Assembly: GCA_013397845.1 (NCBI GenBank)
Contig: VZTG01010146.1
Location: 558,001 to 622,000, forward strand
Source: Melanocharis versteri
Taxonomy: Eukaryota; Chordata; Aves; Passeriformes; Melanocharitidae
Length of the DNA: 64,000 nucleotides
Direction: 5' to 3'
The position numbers were made by a program, and so were the translations under genes. Of the stretch, positions 51,955-62,800 are shown piece by piece. Numbering within the stretch: the first letter of the stretch is position 1; the number at the start of each line of letters is the position of its first letter. The notes beneath the pieces were generated by a model that was given only the letters and a program-made list of their open reading frames with translations, was not told the origin of the DNA and did not search any database.

Positions 51955-52691
51955 ACATGGGCCAGAGCAATCCCAGACATGAAAACAGACTGGTAGAAGA
52001 ACTCATTGCGAGCAGCCCTACAGAGAAGGATTTGGGGATGAGAGGCTGGACATGAACCAGCAATGTGCACTTGAAGCCCAGAAAGACAACCACATCCTGG
52101 ATTGCATGGACAGAAGCGTGACCAGCAAATTGAGGGAGCTGAGTCTGACTCTCTACGCTACTCTCATGAGACTCCATCTGCAGTGCTGTGTTCAGCTCTG
52201 GGGTTCCCAGCACAAGAAAGATGTGGGCCTCTTGGAGTGGGTCCAGAGGAGAGCCATGGAGTTGCTCAGAGGACTGGCACACCTGTCTCATGAACACAGG
52301 CTGAGAGCTCTGGGATGGTTCAGCGTGGAAAAGAGAAGGCTCCAGGGAGACCTCATCATGGTCTTCCAGTACTTTAAAAGGGCTTATAAAAATAGTGACT
52401 TTTTATGCAGGCAGATAGTGATAGGACAAGAAGGAATAATTTTGAACTAAAAAGTAGAGATTTAAATTAAATGTTAAGAAGAAATTATTTACTGTGAGGG
52501 TGGTGAGGCACTGGAACAGGTTGCCCAGAGAAGTTGTGGGTGTTCTATTCCTCAAGGCGTTTAAGGCCAGGTTGGATGGGGCTTTGAGCACCCTGGACTA
52601 GTAAAACTGTCCCTGCCCATGGGGCAGGGCAGCTGGAACTAGGTGATCTTTAAGGTCTCTTCCAACCATTCTATAATTCTGCAATTCTATT
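51955..52691 (+). mobile_element. CR1 LINE 3' end: ORF2 C-terminus, 3' UTR and octamer tail
   Basis: The best-preserved CR1 here. The frame ending near 52450 still reads as the C-terminal part of CR1 ORF2, with QQCALEAQK, CVQLWGSQHKKDVGLLEWVQRRAMELL and GWFSVEKRRLQGDL in expected order, joined from two frames at the left. It is followed by the 3' UTR (GTGAGGCACTGGAACAGG, then GGCCAGGTTGGATGGGG, GGAACTAGGTGATCTTTAAG) and three ATTCTNNN octamers at 52668-52691, the hallmark CR1 terminus. The 5' part is truncated before the catalytic domain, so it cannot mobilise. Divergence is moderate, consistent with an avian-lineage insertion. Confidence 0.95.
52668..52691 (+). repeat. CR1 terminal octamer repeat
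   Basis: ATTCTATA, ATTCTGCA and ATTCTATT in tandem. CR1 elements end in short ATTCTRTG-type repeats rather than poly(A). This fixes the orientation and 3' boundary of the adjoining CR1. Confidence 0.93.
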
Positions 52692-54657
52692 ACATCGGTG
52701 GATATACTTTGAGGTTATGCCTCTATTCACAGAAGGAAAGTTTGGAACTCTCCACTGTGTAACAGTGCCCTGCCTTGGGCTTTACTGTGTAATGAAGTGC
52801 TTTCAGTTGCCATGTACAAGCATTGCTTATGGAATTTTTTAAAGTATATATGTCAAACATTTAGTGCAATATTAAGCAAATAGAAAGCCTATTACTTTTT
52901 CAGAAACTAATACCATGATAGTTTGATTCAATAAGTGATAAGCAACTGTACAAGGAATAAGAGATATAATTCCACTAAAAATTAACAGTAACTAAGGAAT
53001 CTTTTTCCTTTGCCTGGTAAACCCAAGTTCTTCAATTTTTAGGAAAATTCTACAGTTTTTCTGTTGTTGCTTCTGTGGAGTGTTACAAATAAGGAATGAA
53101 TATCATCATTAAATTTCTTTTTTTTTTTTTTTTGAGTTAATTCAATTTCTATGTTAAAATAAAATCAATATAAAAGCACCCCAAAATAATATAAATTACT
53201 CCAAGCAAGGCAAGAAAGAGCTTCACAAATTTTAGAAAATTTTTTAATAAGTTTGCTTTTGAAAACTGCTTTAATCAATTTCTCTGCTCCTAACATAGCA
53301 TCTTTGGAAGATATAAAAAAGAAATTAAAATAATTTTTCCCATAAGACAAAGTCTCCTAGGAAAAAATGTTGATAAAATGCATATCTGCTTTTACTTCTT
53401 TTTCTGGCCAGCAAAATGACATTTTGTGTTCTTTATTTAGAAATGCTCATATTATTATTTCTTGTGGAAATATGATTTGCCTGGTGAAAACAATGTGAGA
53501 TAAGGCAGAGTATTTTTATATACTGCTAGTTTTGCAGCCACTGTGATGTCGGCTTCACACACAAATACCGAAGAGTATGTTCATTGACTCCTGTTGGTGC
53601 AAATTTTCTTACTTCTGATGATGCTGTTCGGATGTCAGTTTCCACCCACTGGAGTTTTGCACAGTAGTCACTCATCTTTCAGAACAGTATGAGCAGGCTT
53701 TAGCTCAAAATGTCCTGAGCTCTTGTGAGACTCAGTAGAGTTCAATCACAGGAGATGCAATCATTTGGAACAGTGAAACAGGTCAGAGTGCCACTATGCT
53801 ATCTGGATAATGTGCTGAGGATTGTCTACCATTGCTAGTTTATTCCTTTGATATTCATCATTTTTATTGTGTTTTCTTTCTTGAGTAAAGTTACATTTAT
53901 TTTATGGCTTTTGGAAATGTGGCATTAATAATAGTTGAAATGGTGCCACCATAATATAGTAATGGTTTGATTGCTGTTGAAATTCCATTTATTTTTAGTT
54001 CTTTTCTTCTAGAACTATTAAAGTCTTACGTGCATAAACTTTGCATAAATGAAAGTTAAGCTGATTGTCACAATGTGGCTATAAATACCATCAGATTTTG
54101 TTTATTTATATATTTATTTTTTTAAAATAAGAAACACCCTCTTCAAAGCAAAGCCATTAACATTAAGGTGTAAAGAATTCAAGTAACTGGGTGAACAAAG
54201 CATATTTTGAAAATATATTTGACAGTAAAGGCTTATAACAGCTTGGTTTTCCTCACTTCCTACTTACATGCTATTCAGGAAATTATAGAATTTGCTTATT
54301 ATCTAGGAGTTATTTTAACCCTACTGTTATTGAAGTTCTATAAAATATTTTCAATTGGCTAGTATTGCAGTCACAATGAATATAATTTCAAATAAGCTGC
54401 TTTTTAAAGACATATTCTTTATGAAATTATTAAGCAGGAATCCTGAGTCTTAGCACACTTTCTGGACTCTTGAATGTTTATAAACTGTGACTTAAAACTG
54501 CAGTAGCAAACCCTCAGTACAAAACAGAAAAAGACCCAAAAGCCAAGTAAATCAGAGCAGTGATGGTCTAGTGAAGGTGGTGGTTTACACAGAAGTCATG
54601 GTCAGACAAGGGCTGTCACACACCTCAAAGCGATGTCATTGAAAGGAGAACCCGAGT
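52692..54657. other. Unique A+T-rich DNA
   Basis: No gene or transposon is recognised. A run of sixteen T lies at 53118-53133. It could be the complement of a poly(A) tail, but no flanking direct repeat was found. Confidence 0.55.
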
Positions 54658-54850
54658 CATAGAATATCCAGAGCTGAATGGGACTCACAAGGACCATTGA
54701 AGGTCAGGACACCCCCAAGAGTCACACCATGTGCCTGGGAGCGTTGCCTAAATCTTCTTTAAACTCTGGTAGGCTTGTGCTGTGTCCGCTTTCTTGGGGA
54801 GTTCTGGAATCTGTTCTCTTAAACACCGAAGGGTCCAATGACAGGAGAAC
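54658..54850 (-). mobile_element. CR1 LINE 3' fragment (CR1-X/E-like)
   Basis: The plus strand begins CATAGAAT, the complement of a CR1 tail octamer. It continues with GGGACTCACAAGGACCATTGA, a CAGGACACCCCCAAGAGTC block, CACCATGTGCCTGGGAGCG and a segment matching 'cttgaactctgtcaggcttg' and 'tggggag'. This is the 3' region of an avian CR1 subfamily distinct from the copies at 776 and 11688, lying on the minus strand. About 190 bp remains; it is truncated and inert. The subfamily name is tentative. Confidence 0.85.
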
Positions 54851-56050
54851 ACAACACAAATGAACAAATGAAGAAGTGCACACATGCACACACACACAAA
54901 CCTAGACATAGACATAGTCGGATTTTCCCTGGAATCTGCCCAGAGATAGTGGCAGAATTGGACCAAGAGTGATACAATCAAATCCTGAAGTAAAATCTGG
55001 CTATATTTTAAGTCCTTGCAAATATTCTCTTCACTCACCAACTACAACAAACACCTACATCAAAATGCTCTAAAACCAGAATATTCAGAGGCAGTTCTGT
55101 ATTTGAGCTTTCCTGTCCATGTAATGAATAGTTTGAAATCTATCTTTGTATCAATTCATATCAAGGAATTGCTAAGAATTTTATCTTCAAGGCCAGTTGA
55201 AAGCAATTTTGCTCACAAAAATAGTTCCATTTAAGTACTTGGGATGAATAAATGCTGCAGCATCAGACTCCTAAAACATGAACTTTTGCACTACTAAACT
55301 CATTGAGAAAGATATTTCTTTGAACACAATATTAACTGTTTTCCTTTTTTTCTCAATAATATAATGAAGTTCTTGTGTCTGTCCTAATGTACCCAGTCTT
55401 TCAAGCACTCTTTGTGAGTAAAGGGCAGTGGCACTAACTCAGTACAGAGCAGGAATGCTTTACTGGGTTTTTCCAGATAGTGGAAAATGGTTCCAGCATG
55501 CCTAATAAGAATGCTAATTTAAAGAGAGAATCAAAAGATGTATACACGCTTGCTTTCTTCACATGATTCTTACTAGCTTCTCCATGCAGGAACAAATATA
55601 CCTACGGCAAATATTTACTTATCTTTCTTTCCCATATGAAATATTTGTCTGCCCTTGGCCTTGACTTCATCTTGGGGCAGAATTGTGGTAAGCAAAACAA
55701 AAAAGATAAGATAATATTAATCTCTGCTTGGCAACAGCAGAAAAGCTATGAAAAAAGAATTCATCTTTGTCCATAGAGCAGTAGAAAGTACAAAATATAT
55801 TTGTTTCTTCCTATGTATGTTAATAAGCTCAGGATAAAAAAAAATCTCTTTGTCCCTGATTGTACAAATGGCAAGGACAAAATTACAGAAACCTCATTGA
55901 TAAAGATAAAGATGTGTATAAGAATTGCAATTATAACACATGAGAAAATTATGAAGGCAGAAACTTTCGGCATTAACTAGTTTTGGACATTTGAGAATAT
56001 TTTTTCTTCTATCATCAAACTATTGAGAAGAAATTTTTTCCCCATCAAAC

Positions 56051-56095
56051 GTCATGATATTGGCTGGATGTCCGTCATGACGGGCTGGATATCTT
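56051..56095. repeat. Imperfect 22-bp tandem duplication
   Basis: GTCATGATATTGGCTGGATG at 56051 is followed at 56074 by GTCATGACGGGCTGGATATC. The copies share GTCATGA and GGCTGGAT with a 2-bp length difference. Confidence 0.65.
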
Positions 56096-56854
56096 GGTAT
56101 CCTAGTCTCCTGGAGTTGTTCTGTGGATATATTTTTCAAAGTCAGTCTGAAGAGCCTTATTTACCATGTCAGATGCAGTCAGATGCAAGGACTGACTGAC
56201 TAACTTACTGCAGTTAATGAAAGAAATCTCTATTTTTCTTCATGATTCTTTTTATAGAGAAGTCTTTGACAAGAAGCCTGAAACCTACTGCTTGTACACA
56301 ATACAGATTTTTTTACTTTGTGCAGTCATTTTGATTTTCCTTGCAGCTGTACAAAACACCTGTACAGAGAATGCACAGGAAATCCAGTGCTTTCAGGAAG
56401 TAACACACTGTGCCATTGGTGCAGCAGCAGCACAGCTACTTCAGTGTAGCTATAACTATTTCCAGGTTTCTGAAAATCACATGCTATTTTATATATTCCT
56501 ATTATTCTCCAGGTCAAATTGCACAGATACAAAGGCCACAGTAAGTTTGATCTGTGAAAGCACTAAATCAAGGGGGGGAAGACAGCACATAGTAATGGTC
56601 ATAACCAGGTCCTAACTATGGGAGGGTGGTGTATATTTATTCTTCAGATTGTAATGCGGTATTCAATATGGATTCCATTAAATCTAGAATTGGAAATATA
56701 ATTAGAATTTGTTTATTTTATGTTGTACCTTACTACTTCTCTAGAATGTACCAATGTTCATTTGTAATCTTTAATAAAAAGGGGTCAAAATTATGACTCT
56801 GATTGTGATCGTTACAAATATTTCAAACTTGCAAAGATTGACTTTTGGGGGGAC

Positions 56855-56933
56855 TTTGTTTGTTTGTTTTTTTGTGGTTTTTCTGTTTGTTTTAAGTTTG
56901 TTTTGTGTGTTTTTTTTGTTTTCAGTTGGAACA
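56855..56933. repeat. (GTTT)n-rich low-complexity tract
   Basis: Three or more GTTT units are followed by T runs and GTTTTG variants over about 80 bp. Confidence 0.85.
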
Positions 56934-59729
56934 AACACTTAAACCAGAGAACTGCTCTCATTTCTTGCCTATTGAAGTAGAAGAATAGCATTGGAGACAA
57001 ACATAACTTATACAAAAATTATAATAGTATATATTCTAATATTGGAATATTCTGTCCTAATGTGATAAGTTAATACGACATTTCAAAAATTTGCTGCAAT
57101 TTTATGTAGTATTTTTCTTTGTCCTTTTTTGGTTTTTTTGGAGGGGAGGTTTTAGGGTTTTTCTTAGTTAATAAGGTTTCTAAGAATATTATTTTCATTG
57201 CTAAGATCATACTACTGAATATTGGCAAAGAAAAGGAAAAAAAATTCTGTAGCACAAATATCTTCCTCAATCTATTATCTAGATTTTTTTTTTTGTTTTG
57301 ACTAATTTTTATTAAAAATTATTGATTTTATAAAGATATTTTTATAATTTAAACTATTGAACATAGAATAGAAATGCTGACACAATGTAATTAACAGTGA
57401 TAAAGAGGGGAAATAATAATAATAATGTTACAAAATCTTCTGAAATAATGTCATATTCAACTAAGAAACTTAGTATGACACGGAGAACACTTTGAGTCTT
57501 AGTAGATAGAGCTAATTTTCTTTTTTCACTGTATTTTAATTCCTAAGGACAATATATTCTCTGTTTCTTACATTAAAACCAAAATAAATCAGTATTGCTA
57601 TAAATTGAAGAGGCAAAAGAAGTGTTGAACATTACTCATAGTATTTCCAATGTCTCTGAAATCTTCTGAAACTTTTAGATTGAAAATGCTGTGAAGCCTC
57701 AAGTCAGAAAGCACCTCAGTTAATAACATTTGTAGAATCAAATTCCTCAAACAAGATGATAATTTGATTATGAATACAAAAGATTTTACGTCCTGATTAA
57801 TGGATAGGAAGTCTTCGCTGGCTGTTATAAAGACAATTTGTTCTTAGGACTCTTGTAATTTTATCAGGAAAACTTTTTCACAGAAAAAAATATTGAACTA
57901 AAATGAACCAATTATGATCCCATCTTGAGTGTATGTGTGAATGAGAGACTCACATTGAAACTGCTTAGAAATTTAAGGGTGAATTTGTCCCTCTGCATGC
58001 AACTACAGATGGAATATACTGTAGCCCAGTGAATCTTTGCTTTAAAATTTGTGAGAATGATTCAATGCTTTGAAGTTCCAGTTTTACTTAAGGGGTTTTC
58101 TTTCTGCTTTCTTCTTTATTTATTATCTGCATCTGCTAGCTGGACCCGGCCAGTACAAAGGTAAATTGGCCGATTGACAGCTACTTCGAGAACAAATTAA
58201 AGTACCAAAATAGAGCACTATCTAAACCTAAAGAATGAAAATGCAATGCCACTTTAAAAACTAAACCTGAGGTTATTGTGTTCATGTTGCTATAGATAGG
58301 TAAGTCGCTAGCATAATAAGAAGTGAAACAGTAATAAATTCAGGCAGGGCAATGAGAAACATTCAGTTGCTGAATTATGAATGTGAGAAGTCCCCACAGG
58401 GCAAAGTTGTGAACTCAGAAAACACTAGGGTCATTCAAATAATGATTGTATACGTCTTGGGAAAATAATATACAAGAAAAGGATGAACCTCAGTGTGCTG
58501 CATGGCGTTTTTCATTCTCAGTATTCAAGCATCACAGCTATCATGCTGCAAGGTATGTTAAAAAGGAGAGATGGCATGCTGGTGGTTGAGATCTCTTCAT
58601 CCAAACCCCAGCTCTATGTGTGTCTGGTTGAAGAGCTTCTGTTACTTGACACCCACTGGGCCTAGTTGCAATTTAGCCTTTCCAGGAACTTTATTACCTA
58701 GCTCATTATTTACATTGACTAAAATAGAAATAGCAACACATTGCACAAGAGATTTCAGTATAAGTGCAGACCAAGTATCTTCAGGATAAAACTGGCATTC
58801 TATCACCAGTTCTGAATGGCTGCAGGCTGTAGGAAGGCAACGTTCCTAAAGCAGGAATGATCTGCATGATTTGCTTGCCTGATCTAAGTGGTGAAAAGAC
58901 CATGCTAGAAACCCTTCTGTGATTAACACTCTTATAGGCACACAAAGAACTTTTCACCTTATAGCCTGTGCCTGATGATTTACAAGATATCAGCTTTCAA
59001 TCCTAAAACAGGATCTCAAACTCAGTAGTAGAAGATGGTTATTTGGCCCATCTAAGAACTTAGAAATCCTTGTACACTCTAAGGTGTGCTCCATTGAAGC
59101 TACTTTAAGGAATGTGGAAGAAGAGTAGTTGTCCTTACATCACTGAAAGTACATTTTTGAAAATCCCTTTCTCTTAGGATTTGTTGCTTAACTGGGATTG
59201 AAATGGCTTTCAAATTAATGTCAGCTTTGTTCAAACTAAGACCACAAATTAAAAACAACCCAAAAAGCTCTTCCTTGCCAAAGTTATAAAAATGTTTAAA
59301 TATCTAGTGTTGAAGTTTTTCAGCATTTCTTTGGAAAGTTTTCAGTTTTGAAACTAGTAACTATCTCAAGTATATTTATATTCCCCATCACTGTGAGAAT
59401 GTTATAGTATTGTATTACCAAATAGAAATTACAAAATTGATATATGACAGTTCATCGAAATTAAGATATTTTAGAAATTCATGGAGCTTTTACAAGTTGT
59501 CCTATTTCTACCCCAAAGGATTTCTCTTCTCTGCACTTAGTTTCATCTGGGTTTAGAAGAAAGATTTGGTTCTCTTCAATAGCAATTAAATTGAAATTGT
59601 AGTTTTATCCATTTTTGCTAAGAAGGAGTGGATTTGGAGGGTATAATTTGTGGAGAAAGGAATGTCAATCAAGACGAAAATTTTGATTTACTATAAATAT
59701 ATGTTAGCTACTTGAAGCATTGGCATATC

Positions 59730-59854
59730 CCATACAGAATACTTTGAGTTGCGAGGCACCCACAAGGATCATCAAGCCCATCCCCAAGAGAATGCCTTTA
59801 CAGGGATCAAAATCACACCCTGGGCATGATTAGCCCTGAGCCCATTATTAACAG
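59730..59854 (-). mobile_element. tRNA-Ile-derived SINE with CR1-type tail (TguSINE1-like)
   Basis: Read on the minus strand, the first half aligns with the 3' half of a tRNA-Ile. GGGCTAATCATGCCCAGGG corresponds to the anticodon arm (tRNA CTAATAA loop), and GTGATTTTGATCCCTGTAA to the T arm and B box (GGTTCGATCCC). It is followed by a CR1-type 3' end: GATGATCCTTGTGGGTGCC, then ATTCTGTATG at the terminus (59731-59740 on the plus strand). A tRNA-Ile head fused to a CR1-X-like tail is, as I recall, the structure of TguSINE1, a SINE of passerine birds mobilised by CR1. The A-box half is missing or scrambled, so this copy is 5'-truncated and not a functional tRNA gene. Confidence 0.65.
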
Positions 59855-62800
59855 AGATAATGTCTTATTTCACTACATTAATAGAGTTCAAACCCCAAAG
59901 TATTTGACACTGTATATATGTATATTAGTATTTCATCATTATCCCTATGAGAAAACTACTTCAGAGGTAAATATTGTGACCATCTGGCAATGTGACACAC
60001 AAAAATTTAGGTAACTTAATAGCAAAAAGCAGTGTCTGTGAGCACTTGTTCAAAAATTTATTCATCGTGCTGATCAAACATTTCTTCATCCATTTTCATT
60101 TGTTTTGCAAATGCTCACATGTTTGCGTGCACTCAAAGGTTTAGGAAATTGCTGTGTTTTGTAGGTACACACATTCATATGCTAGCTGGCTGTGCAGAAA
60201 TGACAGAATTCGCTTGTATTTATCAAGAATATTTCCATTAGGAAAAGACTAGCTTACGGATTGGCAACATAAAAAGAGGTGAGTGTCTCTGTTACAAGTC
60301 AGAATCGGCAACGTAAGACTTTCAAACGATGGTGGATGGTGTATAAGGATCATTCCAGAAAGTTTATGCATGATACAGCTAGCATACTAATTGAATGTTG
60401 GAGTAACAGGGCTAACTTTACTTGACTATGATATTCAGTAGCTGTATGCCTGGCAAAGGTGGAATCAGGATGTTTTCTGAGGAATTCTTCTTTGTCTTTT
60501 TATCAGTTTTGGGCCTTCTACTATAGCCTAATATGCTTTCAGATGACAATAGTGGGGTTTCTTTCTTTTTCTTTTTTGAATAGAGAATATTTTGGTAATA
60601 AACCCCTGTGGGCCATAATAAATTATTTAATACTTGTTTTTGATTCAGGGATGTTTTTTACTAATGTGCCATTATCAACAGAGCAAGTTGGAACAACAGC
60701 AAACAGTAACTTGTCTGAAATACACTGTTTTCCAGGATGCAGTCATTGGGAAGTTTCTCTCAGAAACAAGAGATATTATCTCAGAATGAATTGGTAACTG
60801 ATGTCTATCCTATAACCTAATGGCTGTAGCATTCAGTCTATGAGAAGGATAACATGGCTACTCTGAAAAAAATATAAGAGGAAAAAATTGCTTGACCTGA
60901 AAATACCAGACTTTTAAAAGATATGAAGCTAAAATGAAGAGGTTTTGTGTTTACAGGTTGAAAAGAAGTTTTTATTTATTTTCATTTTAAATACAAACTC
61001 TAACTATCCTTTTGATGTCCTGGTTGTTTCTGAGATGGCTTCTAAAGCATTTGTAAGAGCAGTAAGGAAATGGTCTGGAAATGCCGATATTTTAGTCTCA
61101 CCATATATATTTTATAACACTTTGAAACAATTGTCTACAGAAAGCCTTCCTTGTAAGTTATATGAAAAGCTGTTTGCCTCAGAATTAATCTATCCAAATC
61201 AGACTAACTGGAACAGGTTTTCAGCATTTTTAGATGCCTGCTTTAATTTAGCTTTGCAGAGTGGGACCTCCAAGTGCTGTATAATGGTTTGTCTGGTATG
61301 ATCCGTGTAATGGTGTTTTCTGTATTATGCTCATATATTAATATGGTTTTGTTTCAAATTTTAAGAGGTTATTTTTTAACTTGGTTGAACAGCTAGAATG
61401 CTTCTTCAGTTAATGATATATTTGGTCTGTGATTTGCTTTTTATATTGGATTCAGATTTTTGGCTTGGCTACATTGCTTAGACTCTAGAGTAAACAGTTT
61501 TCTCATGCAAGTCTAAATCAGCTAACTTTGTGTGTTTTTCTGTGGTTTTAAGAAAAGGCAATATATTTAGCTCATCTTCAAAATATATATATTATATATA
61601 TATACTTAGAAATACGTAATACTCTTTCATGTATGTATTTTGGACAAATATTTGGATCACATCCTAGCCCTTCAGAAAAAAATATTTAGCTTACAGCCTT
61701 GTTTACATCAATATTAAACATGTTTAGAAGAAAGATACAACAAAGTAATTTTACTTGCTCTCTAGGAAAGAGTTAATGAGTTTTGGCTTGATCTTTATAG
61801 AACTTTGCTATATCAGTAGTAGATTCTAGACCTTGACAATTCTTCATTGACCTCATAGTATAATTTTGTTGCATGCATTTTTCTGACAGGCTGCTACTCC
61901 ATCTATTTTTGTTCACTATAGACATTGATGATATATAGCCTTCAGTAGTCCCAAAGATACAAAACTTCTTTCTCTCCTCTCAGTGCTGCACAGATTTTCT
62001 GTTAGTCCCTAGTCCTGACATGCTGTCTTGAATAACATACAAGCAACCCTCTACACCTCTACCTACACTTAATCCATAGTGTTAAAGCTTCAGCTCTTGC
62101 TAAATTTTGTCCTTGTATCTTTAAATGCATTTCAGAATATTTGGGTTAGAAGTGGTCTACCAGAAAGAAGGAAAAATCTTGCCTTCTCATGAATGATTGT
62201 TGCCTGATTTCCAGAAAAATATTTCACATCCAAAGGACATGCATAGACCAAGCAAACTTTGAAAGAAATCACCCATAATGATGATGTGATTGAGTGATGA
62301 CAAACTAGTTCAAGGGAATGATTGATTTGATACTCAGCCAACTGTCATTGTTTCAATGTTGAGACAGAACATATATTGCCCCACCTTGGATCTGCGATGA
62401 AAGAAGCTGGTAACATAACCTCGGGCGAGATCATGTAGGCCTAGTCAGGAGAACAGAAATTTACTATCTGAGTAGAAGCACAAATCTAAGTCAGCTGTTC
62501 AGAAGATATATTTCACAAAGTCAGAGAAAACCAACCGAAAAAAAATGCAACTTACAGAACTGGATATTGTACTGAACATTATCTTTGCAGTCTGAAGCCC
62601 TTGGGGTTTACCACAAGTTTTTATCCAGCTGTGTAAAATACCATTCCAGGAACAACCAATGTTATTTAATTTATAAATATATTAGTGGGTGTTAATAATA
62701 GCTTTAACTAGGTATATCTATGGCACTGAAAAATACTAACCATTTTAAGGCTGTCAGCAACAGGATTTTTAGCAAAGTAGGTGGATTACAAGTAACTGTC

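Larger units (their letters stand above)
54851..59729. other. Unique A+T-rich DNA with simple repeats
   Basis: No gene or transposon is recognised. It holds a short CA tract (about 54878-54898), a partial 22-bp duplication (56051-56095) and a (GTTT)n tract (56855-56933). The 132-codon ATG frame at 56217-56615 is within chance expectation and shows no domain. Confidence 0.5.

Noticed and set aside
53118..53133. T16 run as the poly(A) tail of a minus-strand retrocopy
   Set aside because: No flanking direct repeat or recognisable body was found.
56217..56615. 132-codon ATG frame with a hydrophobic stretch
   Set aside because: No recognisable family or signal context. The hydrophobic stretch follows from T-rich codons, and the length is at chance expectation.
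59797..59854. Possible tRNA-Ile gene or pseudogene
   Set aside because: Only the 3' half is recognisable and it is fused to a CR1-type tail, so a SINE is the better explanation.
60335..60400. Resemblance of 'ggatcattccagaaagttta' to a mariner terminal repeat
   Set aside because: No second terminus, no transposase relic and no clear TA duplication; the similarity is too short.
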